Below are positions 17,195 to 26,609 of a stretch of DNA of 64,000 nucleotides, piece after piece (position 1 is the stretch's first letter; every line of letters begins with the position of its first letter). The position numbers and the translations under genes were made by a program. Source of the DNA: Ruegeria sp. 6PALISEP08 (lineage in GTDB: Bacteria > Pseudomonadota > Alphaproteobacteria > Rhodobacterales > Rhodobacteraceae); assembly GCF_001238295.1 (NCBI RefSeq), contig NZ_LGXZ01000006.1:186001-250000 (forward strand). Reading direction: 5' to 3'. The notes below the pieces were generated by a model that was given only the letters and a program-made list of their open reading frames with translations, did not search any database and was not told the DNA's origin.

Positions 17195-18850
17195 TCACCG
17201 CGCAAACTTCTTATGCTTCAACCGCTTGGGCTCCAACGCGTCCGGTCCAAGACGGCGTTTCTTGTCCTCTTCGTAATCCTCGAAGTTGCCCTCGAACCAT
17301 TCCACATGGGCATCACCCTCAAACGCCAGAATATGCGTGCAGATCCGGTCGAGGAAAAAGCGGTCGTGCGAGATGACCACGGCGCAGCCGGCGAAATCGA
17401 CCAGAGCGTCTTCCAGCGCGCGCAGGGTTTCGACGTCCAGATCGTTGGTCGGTTCGTCGAGCAGCAGGACGTTGCCGCCCTCTTTCAGAAGACGGGCCAT
17501 GTGGACGCGGTTGCGCTCACCACCTGACAGAAGCGAGACCTTTTTCTGCTGGTCGCCGCCCTTGAAGTTGAAGGACGAGCAATAGGCGCGGGAATTGACC
17601 TGCGCATCGCCCAATTGGATGATCTCGGCACCGCCGGTGATCGCCTCCCACACAGTGTCGTTGTCTTTCAAGTCGTCGCGGGACTGGTCGACATAGGACA
17701 GTTCGACCGTGTCGCCCAGCGAGATGGTGCCGCTGTCGGGCTGTTCCTGACCGGTGAGCATCTTGAAGAGCGTTGATTTACCGGCGCCGTTGGGGCCGAT
17801 GACGCCGACGATACCGCCGGGGGGCAGGGCGAAGTCCAGCCCTTCGATCAGTTGCTTGTCGCCCATATGTTTCGACAGGCCTTCGACCTCGATCACTTTG
17901 CCGCCAAGGCGCTGGCCGTTGGGGATAACGATCTGGGCGCGGGTCAGCTTTTCGCGCTCGGACTGGTCTGCCAGCTCGTTATAGGCGTTGATCCGGGCCT
18001 TGGATTTGGCCTGACGGGCCTTCTGGCCCTGACGCATCCAGTCCAGTTCACGCTGCAGGGTTTTCTGCTTGGACTTGTCCTCGCGGGCTTCCTGCTCCAG
18101 CCGTTTGGCCTTTTGTTCCAGCCATGCGGAATAGTTGCCCTCGTAAGGCAGGCCGCGGCCCCGGTCCAGTTCGAGGATCCAGCCGGTGATGCTGTCGAGG
18201 AAATAGCGGTCGTGGGTGACGATCAGGATGGTGCCTTTGTAATCGATCAGATGCTGTTGCAGCCAGGCGATGGTTTCGGCGTCCAGGTGGTTGGTCGGTT
18301 CGTCGAGCAGCAGCATGTCGGGCGCTTCGAGCAGCAGCTTGCAGAGCGCCACGCGGCGTTTCTCACCGCCCGAAAGGTTGGCGATGTTGGCATCGTCTGG
18401 CGGGCAGCGCAGCGCTTCCATCGAGACGTCGATCTGGCTGTCGAGATCCCAGAGGTTCTGGCTGTCGATCTCGTCCTGCAGTTTGGCCATCTCGTCAGCG
18501 GTTTCGTCCGAGTAGTTCATCGCCAGCTCGTTATAGCGGTCAAGGATCGCCTTCTTCCCGGCCACGCCCAGCATGACGTTTTCACGCACGCTGAGGGTTT
18601 CGTCCAGCTTCGGCTCCTGCGGGAGGTAGCCGACCTTGGCGCCCTCGGCCGCCCAGGCTTCGCCGGTGAAATCCTTGTCCAGACCGGCCATGATCTTCAT
18701 CAGCGTCGATTTACCCGCACCGTTAACACCGACAACACCGATTTTCACGCCGGGCAGAAAGCTCAGGTGGATGTTTTCAAAGCACTTCTTGCCACCAGGA
18801 TAGGTCTTGGAGACACCCTGCATGTGGTAGACATATTGATAGGCGGCCAT
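17195..18850 (-). CDS. ettA: Energy-dependent translational throttle protein EttA (ABC-F)
   Basis: The 551-residue ABC-F ATPase binds the ribosomal E site and gates entry into elongation according to ATP/ADP. It has two ATPase cassettes without membrane segments. Walker A sequences are GVNGAGKST and GPNGAGKST, signatures NLSGGEKRR and LLSGGERNR, and Walker B segments LLLDEPTNHLD and LLLDEPTNDLD. The charged linker (KRLEQEAREDKSKQK) and the N-terminus MAAYQYVYHM match EttA specifically. ATG 18850 was chosen because the preceding open frame lacks family sequence. Confidence 0.95.
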   Translation of the reverse strand: MAAYQYVYHMQGVSKTYPGGKKCFENIHLSFLPGVKIGVVGVNGAGKSTLMKIMAGLDKDFTGEAWAAEGAKVGYLPQEPKLDETLSVRENVMLGVAGKKAILDRYNELAMNYSDETADEMAKLQDEIDSQNLWDLDSQIDVSMEALRCPPDDANIANLSGGEKRRVALCKLLLEAPDMLLLDEPTNHLDAETIAWLQQHLIDYKGTILIVTHDRYFLDSITGWILELDRGRGLPYEGNYSAWLEQKAKRLEQEAREDKSKQKTLQRELDWMRQGQKARQAKSKARINAYNELADQSEREKLTRAQIVIPNGQRLGGKVIEVEGLSKHMGDKQLIEGLDFALPPGGIVGVIGPNGAGKSTLFKMLTGQEQPDSGTISLGDTVELSYVDQSRDDLKDNDTVWEAITGGAEIIQLGDAQVNSRAYCSSFNFKGGDQQKKVSLLSGGERNRVHMARLLKEGGNVLLLDEPTNDLDVETLRALEDALVDFAGCAVVISHDRFFLDRICTHILAFEGDAHVEWFEGNFEDYEEDKKRRLGPDALEPKRLKHKKFAR

Positions 18851-18958
18851 GTCGCGTCCTCTGGGTCGGGGAAATTGAGTTGGGCGGTGTGATAGCGGAT
18901 GCGTTTGGTGGGGGCAATGAGGCACTATCTGTTTGAGCAACTGAGAGAGGACATTTTT

Positions 18959-19747
18959 ATGCAGGGCGAACAACGCAGGTCGGTGGAATTTAGCGTACTG
19001 GAGTTTCGCGAAGCTGATCTCTCCGAAATGGAGGAATGGGAAGCTGCCGCACTAGCTTTAACTTCATATATTGCAAGTGAAGTTCGTACTATGATGCGTC
19101 TCTATCTCGCTTCGGCTCATGATTTAGACGACGAGTTCTTGGTAAACCTAGCTTCGATCTCTCAGCGCGCTGTGGTCTTACGCATTTGGTCCGCCAAGCT
19201 TTACGAGTTCATAGATTTCGTCGAGAAAAACAACCGGCAGGAGTCCAAGCTGCCGAAGCCGTTATTAGACTTGATAGATAAGACTGCGCAAAGACTGAAA
19301 GAAGTCAAAAGTGGCCAAGGTTGGGCTATTGCGAGAGCAATCAGAAACGAAACTGCATTTCACTACAATTTGAAAGCTGTGAAGAAGAACTTGAGGCACT
19401 TAACTTCTGGTGTGGATTTGAATTTTTATTTTAATTCCCAAGCTGCCAACAGCATGTTCCCAATAGGAGAAGAAGTTGTTTTCAATGGGCGATTACATCG
19501 AAGTGGTCACCCAGGAGCAACTGTTGAGCAGAGAGGAGCTATTCTAAAGGAATGGCATACTTGGAATGTTTCAGTGACACGCGAAGTTTTTAGGCTGCAC
19601 CAAAAGATGGTCAAAGCCTACGTTCATCCTAAGCAGCAGTTTGCCATACCGCGAAAGCGTAGTGTCTCGATGGCGAATTGCAAAGTGAAAGACTTTGACT
19701 CTTTCAGGCTCCCTCTATTTGACGTCCCGGGTGAACGCAGTGAGTGA
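18959..19747 (+). CDS. Hypothetical protein with HEPN-like RNxxxxH motif
   Basis: The 262-residue, mainly helical, charged protein has no signal or membrane segment. I do not recognise the family. The segment AIRNETAFHY contains an R-N-x4-H arrangement compatible with the HEPN ribonuclease motif (Rx4-6H with a polar residue after Arg), but this is a short pattern. The gene is clearly more AT-rich than its neighbours, suggesting acquisition. ATG 18959 follows GAGAGAGGA at good spacing. Its stop overlaps the start of the MOSC gene by 8 bases, so the two may be cotranscribed. Confidence 0.7.
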   Translation: MQGEQRRSVEFSVLEFREADLSEMEEWEAAALALTSYIASEVRTMMRLYLASAHDLDDEFLVNLASISQRAVVLRIWSAKLYEFIDFVEKNNRQESKLPKPLLDLIDKTAQRLKEVKSGQGWAIARAIRNETAFHYNLKAVKKNLRHLTSGVDLNFYFNSQAANSMFPIGEEVVFNGRLHRSGHPGATVEQRGAILKEWHTWNVSVTREVFRLHQKMVKAYVHPKQQFAIPRKRSVSMANCKVKDFDSFRLPLFDVPGERSE

Positions 19748-20210
19748 TCTAAAATCCTTGATTGCCGGCTGGGCGCAGCCCGGACGGATTGAATGGATTG
19801 GTCTGCGGCCAAAACGGCGGGCGGAGATGGTTACGGTTGATGCTGGGATGATCTCCAACGACGGCCTCGAAGGCGACCGCAGCCGCGCAGGCAAGCGGGC
19901 GGTGACGCTGATTCAGCAAGAGCATCTGGCTGCGATTGGGTCTTATCTCGGGCAGGGGCCGGTTGCACCTGACATTCTGCGGCGCAATCTGGTGGCGTCG
20001 GGGATCAATCTGGCGGCGCTCAAAGGGCGCGAGGTTCAGGTGGGCGAAGCCGTTCTGCGCTTTACCGTGATCTGCGCGCCGTGCAGTCGGATGGAGGAGG
20101 CCCTTGGTCAGGGCGGCTACTCTGCCGTGCGCGGGCATGGCGGATGGTGCGCTGAGGTCCTCCGCCCTGGGCAGGTCAGGCTGGGTGATGCGGTGCAACC
20201 TGTTGATTGA
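19740..20210 (+). CDS. MOSC-domain protein
   Basis: The 156-residue single MOSC domain is the sulfur-carrier domain found in molybdenum-cofactor sulfurases and YiiM-like reductases. Visible features are DGLEGDRSR, the QQEHLAAI segment, the invariant [11 protein letters not shown], and the conserved cysteine in [12 protein letters not shown]. It starts at a GTG (19740) overlapping the preceding stop. Its stop overlaps the nadD start (TTGA). The family handles metal-sulfur transfer or reduction of N-hydroxylated compounds; the partner is unknown. Confidence 0.85.
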   Translation: MSDLKSLIAGWAQPGRIEWIGLRPKRRAEMVTVDAGMISNDGLEGDRSRAGKRAVTLIQQEHLAAIGSYLGQGPVAPDILRRNLVASGINLAALKGREVQVGEAVLRFTVICAPCSRMEEALGQGGYSAVRGHGGWCAEVLRPGQVRLGDAVQPVD

Positions 20211-20863
20211 CAACGCCGCCGAGTTCTGAACATCAGCAAAGGATGTTGCGAAGCGCCATTCCATATGCGCGGCCCGGACAGGTCGTTGGTCTGTTCGGCG
20301 GGTCCTTTGACCCGCCGCATCAGGGGCATGTGCATGTCACGCGCGAGGCGATAAAGGCGTTTGGGCTGGATCGGGTGTGGTGGCTGGTGTCTCCGGGCAA
20401 TCCGTTGAAAGAACATGGGCCAGCCCCAATGGCGCGGCGACTGCAAGCCGCGAAAGCCGTGATGCAACACCCGAAGGTCGAAGTGACGGATATCGAGGCG
20501 CTGACCGGCACGCGGGCGACAGCTGATACTCTGGCAGCGCTGAGGCTGCTGTACCCGCAGGTTCGGTTTGTCTGGCTGATGGGGGCGGATAATCTGGCGC
20601 AGTTTCATCGTTGGAAAGACTGGCGGCTGATTATGGACAGTGTTCCTGTTGGCGTCGTCGCACGGCCGGGGGATCGGATTTCGGCGCGGATGTCGCCTGC
20701 GGCTCGGGTCTATGCAAAGTACCGCATCGACGGGCAGGCGCGGCATCTTTTGGGTCAGGCGCAGGCTCCGGCATGGTGTTTCGTGAACGTTCCGATGGTT
20801 AATGTCAGCTCGACAGAGATCCGGACGCGCGGGGAATGGGGCGCGAAAGTGTTGCCGGAATAG
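20207..20863 (+). CDS. nadD: Nicotinate-nucleotide adenylyltransferase
   Basis: NadD joins ATP and nicotinate mononucleotide to give deamido-NAD+, the substrate of NadE. The nucleotidyltransferase motif [11 protein letters not shown] near residue 30, the [10 protein letters not shown] segment, the [16 protein letters not shown] block and the C-terminal VSSTEIR (ISSTxIR motif) are all present. TTG at 20207 overlaps the MOSC stop by four bases; an ATG at 20243 would shorten the N-terminus by 12 residues. 218 residues is normal. Confidence 0.95.
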   Translation: MTTPPSSEHQQRMLRSAIPYARPGQVVGLFGGSFDPPHQGHVHVTREAIKAFGLDRVWWLVSPGNPLKEHGPAPMARRLQAAKAVMQHPKVEVTDIEALTGTRATADTLAALRLLYPQVRFVWLMGADNLAQFHRWKDWRLIMDSVPVGVVARPGDRISARMSPAARVYAKYRIDGQARHLLGQAQAPAWCFVNVPMVNVSSTEIRTRGEWGAKVLPE

Positions 20864-20929
20864 CCCCCATGGGCGCATAATCTCGGCAAGTGGTTGTGTG
20901 CGTTTGCTCAGTGGGATTTTAATTCGGCT

Positions 20930-22408
20930 ATGGCTGGTCGTTTTTCACGTCGTGTATTTCTGGGGGGATTGGGGGCATCTCTGATCCCGGCAGCGGGACT
21001 TGCGCAGGCGCCGCTGGTCTCTCTCAGGCCGCAGATCCGCGGGGTGCCTCTGAGCGGGGCCGAACGTCTGGTGGCTGCGGCTGGACTAAAGGGCGAGGTT
21101 GTGTTTGCGGTTGCGGAAGTGGAGACCGGGGCGCAACTGGAGGTGTTCGGAGATGGGGCCGCCTTGCCCCCGGCCAGTGTCGGCAAGGCGCTAACCGCGC
21201 TTTATGCGCTGGACGTTCTGGGCGCGGATCACCGGTTTGTAACCCGTTTGGTGGCGGATGGACCGATCGAGAATGGCATTCTGCATGGTGATCTAATCCT
21301 GGTGGGCGGCGGAGACCCCCTGCTGGATACGGATGCGCTGGCTACGATGGCGGCCAACCTGCGCGAGGCTGGAGTTACCGAGGTACGCGGTGCGTTCAAG
21401 GTCTATGACGGAGCGCTGCCTTTTGTGTTCAGCATCGATCCCGGGCAGCCGGATCATGTGGGTTACAGCCCAGCCGTCAGCGGGATTTCGTTGAATTTCA
21501 ACCGTGTTCACTTTGAATGGAAGCGTGCTGGAAAGGGCTATGACGTAAGTATGGACGCGCGCAGTGCGCGCTATGTGCCTGCTGTGGATGTGGCCGCTAT
21601 GCGAGTCGAGAGCCGAAGCCTGCCCATATACACCTATCAGCCAAGCGCGCGTCAGGATCGCTGGACCGTGGCCAAGGGTGCGCTGGGCAATGGGGGTGCG
21701 CGCTGGTTACCGGTACGCAAACCCGCGCTTTATGCAGGCGATGTGTTTCGAACCTTGGCGCGGTCAAACGGGGTTGTGCTCGGGCGGGTTCAAGTGACAC
21801 GGCAAAGCCCGCAGGGCGTGGACCTTGTGGTGCATCGCAGTGACCCATTGGAGAGTATTCTGCGCGGGATGCTGAAATATTCGACCAATCTGACGGCTGA
21901 AATGGTCGGGCTGGCTGCAACCAAAGCACGGGGTGTCTATCCCGGAGACCTGGCTGAGTCGGCGGCCGAGATGAACCGTTGGGCGTCAGAGAGCTTTGGC
22001 GTCAGCGGTATCGCCATGGTCGATCATTCTGGTTTGGGTGACGCCTCTCGCATTGTGCCCGCAGATCTGGTTTCGGCCTTGGTGGTGGCGCAGAAGGCTG
22101 GAATATTGCGCCCCCTGATGAAGCCGTTTGCGTTGACTGATCGGAATGGTCGGATTGTCAAAAACCACCCTGTAAAGGTTGATGCAAAGACTGGGACATT
22201 GAACTTTGTCTCGGGGCTGGGTGGATTCCTGACAACGGCAGATGGGGTCGATCTGGCCTTTGCGATATTCACCGCGGACGTGGCGCATCGCGCAAACATA
22301 CCACGCGCACAACGTGAACGTCCGGATGGCGCGCGCAGCTGGAACCGACGGTCGCGGAAACTGCAACGCGCGCTGCTCGAACGCTGGGGCGCGTTGTACG
22401 GCAGTTAA
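20930..22408 (+). CDS. dacB: D-alanyl-D-alanine carboxypeptidase/endopeptidase (PBP4, DacB)
   Basis: This is a class C penicillin-binding protein, peptidase family S13, that trims or opens peptidoglycan cross-links in the periplasm. It carries a Tat-like leader (FSRRVFLGGLGASL). The active-site motifs are SVGK (SxxK, in PPASVGKALT), STN (in YSTNLTAEMVG) and KTG (in DAKTGTLNFVSGLGG), in the usual order. 492 residues is typical. ATG 20930 places the Arg-Arg pair at the right distance; the frame stays open upstream. Confidence 0.92.
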   Translation: MAGRFSRRVFLGGLGASLIPAAGLAQAPLVSLRPQIRGVPLSGAERLVAAAGLKGEVVFAVAEVETGAQLEVFGDGAALPPASVGKALTALYALDVLGADHRFVTRLVADGPIENGILHGDLILVGGGDPLLDTDALATMAANLREAGVTEVRGAFKVYDGALPFVFSIDPGQPDHVGYSPAVSGISLNFNRVHFEWKRAGKGYDVSMDARSARYVPAVDVAAMRVESRSLPIYTYQPSARQDRWTVAKGALGNGGARWLPVRKPALYAGDVFRTLARSNGVVLGRVQVTRQSPQGVDLVVHRSDPLESILRGMLKYSTNLTAEMVGLAATKARGVYPGDLAESAAEMNRWASESFGVSGIAMVDHSGLGDASRIVPADLVSALVVAQKAGILRPLMKPFALTDRNGRIVKNHPVKVDAKTGTLNFVSGLGGFLTTADGVDLAFAIFTADVAHRANIPRAQRERPDGARSWNRRSRKLQRALLERWGALYGS

Positions 22409-22432
22409 AATCTGAAACCCGACGGGCCCTTG

Positions 22433-22864
22433 TCAGACGGCGTGGCGCGCGCGGGCTCCGCGCTCAATTGCGGCAGCGTGCAGGCGGTCGATGTTCAATT
22501 CATAACGTATTTCTTCCAGCAATCGCAGCTCGGTTTCGGCCAGTGATCCGTCTGCGGCGGCAACATCACAGGCCAACGCATAAGCGGTTTCGTTTAACCG
22601 TTCTGGAAGGTTGTCGCGGATCAGGCCAAACAGAGCATCCAGCCCGTCTTCCTGTTCAAACAGATCAAACACGATCTGTGACACGTGGCGTATCCGGTCG
22701 ATATCATACCCGGCGAAGACCGGAAGCATGTTCACCGCAACTTCTATCTTGACCAGTTCAGCGGTTCGGATCGTTTCATCAGATGCCGAAATCGCAACCA
22801 TGATCGCCACAAGGCAATCCTGTGGGGACATCGGGTGGGGAACTTGCTCGGTCATTCGGTGCAT
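22433..22864 (-). CDS. TerB-family protein
   Basis: The 143-residue helical protein has the TerB/DjlA-like alpha fold. Two repeated acidic helix-loop segments (ASDETIRTAELVKIE and ADGSLAETELRLLEEI) carry the metal-binding-type Asp/Glu pattern of the family. Members are linked to tellurite resistance and membrane stress, but stand-alone copies like this are mostly uncharacterised. It is cytoplasmic. It is transcribed on its own, away from the EamA gene by about 90 bases. Confidence 0.82.
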   Translation of the reverse strand: MHRMTEQVPHPMSPQDCLVAIMVAISASDETIRTAELVKIEVAVNMLPVFAGYDIDRIRHVSQIVFDLFEQEDGLDALFGLIRDNLPERLNETAYALACDVAAADGSLAETELRLLEEIRYELNIDRLHAAAIERGARARHAV

Positions 22865-22957
22865 CCTGCTTGGGGTTCTTCAAAGGCGCAGGATAGAAGG
22901 GGGGCAGGGCAGGTTCAACATCTTGTTTTGCCGGGTCTGTGCGGCAGGTTGAACCGA

Positions 22958-23332
22958 TCAGGTGTTCATCACCACCATCCCGCCGAGCAAAAGACCGGCC
23001 CCAACCCAATAGCGCAGCCCAAGCGTTTCGCCAAAGAACAGCCATGAGGCAAGTGGAACCAGCACAAAGCTGAGCGCCATGAACGGATAGGCTTGCGACA
23101 AGGGCACATGTCTGAGGACATAAATCCACAAGATCGTTGCTGATCCATAGATCGCAAGTGCGACAAGTAAAAAGGGGTCAAGCAGGGTATGCAGAACGCC
23201 CATCACGCCTGTGGCGTCGCGTTCGTCGATCCGCCCGCCAGCGAGTTTAAAAAGCACCTGCCCGAGGGAAATCATGACAGGCGTCAACAGCAGGCCCGTC
23301 CAGATCAGAACCGTCGGTGTGGCGGCGCTCAT
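22958..23332 (-). CDS. Small EamA/SMR-like membrane transporter
   Basis: The 124-residue protein has four predicted membrane helices, the length and topology of a half-size DMT transporter (EmrE/ArnE/EamA half). Pattern features are the N-terminal QVLFKLAGGRID, a VPLSQAYPFMALSFVLVPLASW helix pair and a C-terminal GLRYWVGAGLLLGGMVVM. It probably works as a dimer, exporting or flipping a small lipophilic or lipid-linked molecule. The preceding methyltransferase start and this stop are arranged so that its start overlaps the end of that gene by four bases. Confidence 0.85.
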   Translation of the reverse strand: MSAATPTVLIWTGLLLTPVMISLGQVLFKLAGGRIDERDATGVMGVLHTLLDPFLLVALAIYGSATILWIYVLRHVPLSQAYPFMALSFVLVPLASWLFFGETLGLRYWVGAGLLLGGMVVMNT

Positions 23333-24066
23333 GCCGCCTGATCCTTTACGGGCTTTTCGTTGGTTTGCTTCGCCGGGCGATCTTCGCAGTAGTAGATGTC
23401 GCGCCCGATATCTTCGCAGACATGCGCGCTGGGACTGGGATGCACAGCACGCAGAAAGCTGTGAGTGTAGGGGAAGAAGTTGAAATGCGGATTGAAGCTG
23501 TAGCGGTACTCCCTCTCGCGCGGGACTACAATTATGACGCGCTTTCGCGCGACCCGGCGCAGTTCAGCAATCGCGCGGCGATAGTCCAATAGGTGTTCGA
23601 TCACATGGGTGCAGATAACGGTGTCGAAGCGGTTGTCTTCAAAGGGCAGATCCTCGATCCGTGCGGCAACATAAGTGATGTTGTCCAGGGCTTCTGCATC
23701 GTCGACCACAAAATCGACGCCGGTCAAATAGGTAATATCCGGGCGAAGGGCGCGGATACGTTGCAAAAGAACGCCGGTGCCGCAACCGACATCACAGATA
23801 CTGCCGCCCACTAAGTCTTTGGCGACCCGATCAATGCAGGCTTCGGAATTGTCGGTTCCGTCGTGAACGCGTGGGTGGTCGCGATACAGGGTTTCGTATT
23901 CTTCATCCGTCAGAAAGGGCGCACGTTCGCGGAATGCGGCAAGCCGCGTAATATGTTCGCCCCAGACCCGGCGAGCCAGCCAGTGGAAAGCGGCGCTGTC
24001 ACGCAGAATTGGCGGCACGATATCTTCGAGAACAAAGCGGATCAGGTTGGTAGTTTCGCGTCGCAT
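23329..24066 (-). CDS. Class I SAM-dependent methyltransferase
   Basis: The 245-residue protein has the SAM-binding motif I CDVGCGTGVLLQRI, an acidic residue ending the second strand (GVDFVVDD), a motif with FDTVICTHVIEHLLD typical of UbiG/methyltransferase-11 proteins, and the basic REREYRYSFNPHFNFFPYT stretch. The substrate is unknown. It overlaps the following small transporter gene by four bases, so the product may be modified and then moved across the membrane by that transporter (inference). Confidence 0.85.
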   Translation of the reverse strand: MRRETTNLIRFVLEDIVPPILRDSAAFHWLARRVWGEHITRLAAFRERAPFLTDEEYETLYRDHPRVHDGTDNSEACIDRVAKDLVGGSICDVGCGTGVLLQRIRALRPDITYLTGVDFVVDDAEALDNITYVAARIEDLPFEDNRFDTVICTHVIEHLLDYRRAIAELRRVARKRVIIVVPREREYRYSFNPHFNFFPYTHSFLRAVHPSPSAHVCEDIGRDIYYCEDRPAKQTNEKPVKDQAA

Positions 24067-24445
24067 CTTGTGTCCTCTGGTCCGGGAAGGTCCTGTTTTT
24101 CGCCCTAGTCATACATGGCCCGGGAAACACACGAAATACACAAGCCAAGCCAGAGTGTGTCGCACGTGTCATTTTTGTTTCGGGGTCACACTCATCTTGC
24201 CGATTTAGTTTCAAGAACGCTGGTTCGTGAAATGGAAGACATAGAAATGGCTGGTAGAGTGTTTGTGGGTCAAACAACCTGGGCGGTTCGAGCTTCTTTC
24301 AGCCCGACCGCAGACCTGTTTTCGACCGGGGTATGGCGCGAAATGCGCCACTGCTTTATTGACTCATGCTGCACTGGCACAATAGGAGGGGCCGGTCCGG
24401 TTGCATGGGGCGACCAGAACACCTTCCCCGATGGAGCATTTTGAA
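24067..24445. other. Intergenic region upstream of lysK
   Basis: About 380 bases between the divergent methyltransferase and lysK genes. A plausible lysK promoter element is TTGACT near 24359-24364 with a weak AT-rich segment about 16 bases on. A 109-residue ORF crossing the region has no convincing coding signal. Confidence 0.4.
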
Positions 24446-26020
24446 ATGTCTGAACTGCGTGAAACCGCGATGTCGTCCAAGGCCTGGCCTTTTGAAGAGG
24501 CGCGCCGGTTGCTCAAACGCTACAGACAAGGTGCTCCGGAAAAGGGGTATGTCCTGTTTGAAACCGGTTACGGCCCGTCGGGCTTGCCACATATCGGTAC
24601 GTTCGGTGAGGTGGCGCGAACCACGATGATCAAACGTGCGTTCGAGGCGTTGTCAGATATTCCGACCAAGCTGATCTGTTTCTCGGACGATCTGGACGGG
24701 ATGCGCAAAGTGCCCAGCAACGTTCCGAACCCGGAGATACTGGAACAGCATTTGCAGCGCCCGTTGACATCGGTGCCGGATCCATTCGGCGAGTATGACA
24801 GCTTTGGCGAATACAATAACGCCATGCTACGACGGTTCCTCGACACTTTTGGGTTTGAGTATGAGTTCTACTCGGCCAAGGAGTTCTATGAGTCCGGACA
24901 GTTTGACGAGGTCCTCAAGCGCGCGGTTGAGCGCTATGACGAGATCATGGCGATCATGCTCAAAAGTCTGCGAGAGGAGCGCCAGCAGACCTATTCGATC
25001 TTCCTGCCGCTGCACCCCGAAAGCGGTCGGGTGATGTATGTTCCGATGAAAAAGGTCTGTGCCGAGACATACACAGTGACCTTTGACGACGAGACGGGCA
25101 GAGAATGGACCGTTCCCGTCACCGGTGGCCATGTAAAGCTGCAGTGGAAGCCGGACTTCGGCGCGCGCTGGGCGGCGTTGGGTGTCGATTTCGAGATGTA
25201 TGGCAAAGAACACGCGACCAACGAAAAGATTTATGACGCGATCTGCCGGGCTCTGGGCGGTCGTGCGCCCGAACATTTCTCGTATGAGCTGTTCCTGGAT
25301 GAAAATGGTCAGAAAATTTCGAAATCGTCCGGCAATGGCGTGGCTATTGACGAATGGCTGACCTATGCGCCGACCGAGAGCTTGGCGTATTTCATGTATC
25401 AAAAGCCCAAGACGGCCAAGCGGATGCATTTCGATGTAATCCCGAAGGCTTATGACGAATATCATCAACAGTTGCGTGCCTATCCGGGGCAGGATCTGAA
25501 GGCGCAGTTGAACAACCCGGTTTGGCATATCCATGGGGGTGATGTTCCTGAATCGACCTTGATCGTGCCCTTCGCGATGTTGTTGAATCTGGCATCGGTG
25601 TCTGGTGCGGAAGACAAAGAGGCGCTGTGGGGCTTTATCCGCCGTTATGCGCCGGAGGCGACGGCCGAGAGCCATCCCGATCTGGATCAGGCGGCAGGCT
25701 TTGCGGTTCGCTACTTCAACGACTTCGTCAAACCGACGCGCAAGCATCGCGCACCTACGGATCAGGAACGCGAGGCGTTGGAAGCGTTGAAAGCTGCGCT
25801 TGAAGCTTACGATGGGCCGACCGAGGACGAGGCGCTGCAATCTGTGGTCTATTCCATCGGACGCGAGCGGTTCGATCCCATGCGTGGCTGGTTCACGGCC
25901 CTGTACGAGGTGCTGCTGGGCGCATCACAAGGCCCGCGTTTTGGTGGGTTCATCGCTTTGTACGGTGTGCCTGAGACAATTGCGCTGATCGACAAGGCGC
26001 TGGCCGGAGAGCTGGTCTGA
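24446..26020 (+). CDS. lysK: Lysine--tRNA ligase, class I
   Basis: This class I lysyl-tRNA synthetase is the archaeal-type enzyme found in most alphaproteobacteria instead of the class II LysS. It shows the HIGH motif as [12 protein letters not shown] (about residue 47) and KMSKS as KISKSSGNG (about 290), separated by the Rossmann core. 524 residues fits. ATG 24446 lies nine bases after GGAG; ATG 24431 (MEHFEM) is possible. It charges tRNA-Lys; the window also holds an odd tRNA with the lysine anticodon TTT at 38.7 kb. Confidence 0.95.
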   Translation: MSELRETAMSSKAWPFEEARRLLKRYRQGAPEKGYVLFETGYGPSGLPHIGTFGEVARTTMIKRAFEALSDIPTKLICFSDDLDGMRKVPSNVPNPEILEQHLQRPLTSVPDPFGEYDSFGEYNNAMLRRFLDTFGFEYEFYSAKEFYESGQFDEVLKRAVERYDEIMAIMLKSLREERQQTYSIFLPLHPESGRVMYVPMKKVCAETYTVTFDDETGREWTVPVTGGHVKLQWKPDFGARWAALGVDFEMYGKEHATNEKIYDAICRALGGRAPEHFSYELFLDENGQKISKSSGNGVAIDEWLTYAPTESLAYFMYQKPKTAKRMHFDVIPKAYDEYHQQLRAYPGQDLKAQLNNPVWHIHGGDVPESTLIVPFAMLLNLASVSGAEDKEALWGFIRRYAPEATAESHPDLDQAAGFAVRYFNDFVKPTRKHRAPTDQEREALEALKAALEAYDGPTEDEALQSVVYSIGRERFDPMRGWFTALYEVLLGASQGPRFGGFIALYGVPETIALIDKALAGELV

Positions 26021-26069
26021 TTTGACCTGAACAGGTGTGGGGCTACTCTTTTCACAAGGAGGTGACCCC

Positions 26070-26471
26070 ATGCGTCGACTGTTGCTTGCTATATCCTTGA
26101 GTGCCGGATTGGCGTCAGGAGCGTTTGCACAAAGCGCCGAGATTGAGGCGAATATCGCGGCGCAAATACAAGCCTTCAAGGCGGATGATTTTGCGACGGC
26201 CTTTACCTTTGCCAGTCCCAACATTCAGCGCCTGTTCCAAAACCCCGACAATTTCGGAGCCATGGTGCGCAATGGGTATCCCATGGTTTGGCGTCCGGCG
26301 GACGTGCGCTTTCTGGAGCTGCGTGAGATCGCCGGAGCTTTGTGGCAGAAGGTAATGATCACCGACGGCAACGGCAGTATTCATATTCTGGATTATCAGA
26401 TGATCCCGCTGGAAAGCGGTTGGAAGATCAACGGCGTGCAGCTTCTGGGAAAATCGGATCCTGCAGCCTGA
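26070..26471 (+). CDS. Exported DUF4864 protein
   Basis: The 133-residue periplasmic protein has a clear signal peptide (MRRLLLAISLSAGLASGAFA) and a compact NTF2-like domain: IQAFKADDFATAFTFASP, then NPDNFGAMVRNGYPMVWRP and a terminal GWKINGVQLL. This pattern is DUF4864, of unknown function and frequent in Rhodobacteraceae. A near-perfect ribosome site, AAGGAGGTGA, precedes ATG 26070. It lies 49 bases after lysK in the same direction. Confidence 0.88.
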   Translation: MRRLLLAISLSAGLASGAFAQSAEIEANIAAQIQAFKADDFATAFTFASPNIQRLFQNPDNFGAMVRNGYPMVWRPADVRFLELREIAGALWQKVMITDGNGSIHILDYQMIPLESGWKINGVQLLGKSDPAA

Positions 26472-26609
26472 CGCAACACCACCGTCACGGTGAGATGAGC
26501 CGTGGTTAATTCCCTTTCGGTATCCAGACTTCCGCGTTCGGGACGGACCTGAACACGAGGTTTGGACGCGTTGCCAGATATGTGCGGCGCGATTGAGAAA
26601 GGGTTTTCA

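Noticed and set aside
17852-18892. 346-residue + strand ORF antisense to ettA
   Set aside because: Same reason: it is fully overlapped by the clear ABC-F gene.
24115-24444. 109-residue ORF ending at lysK
   Set aside because: No ribosome site, no family, and its composition does not look coding; more likely an upstream promoter region.
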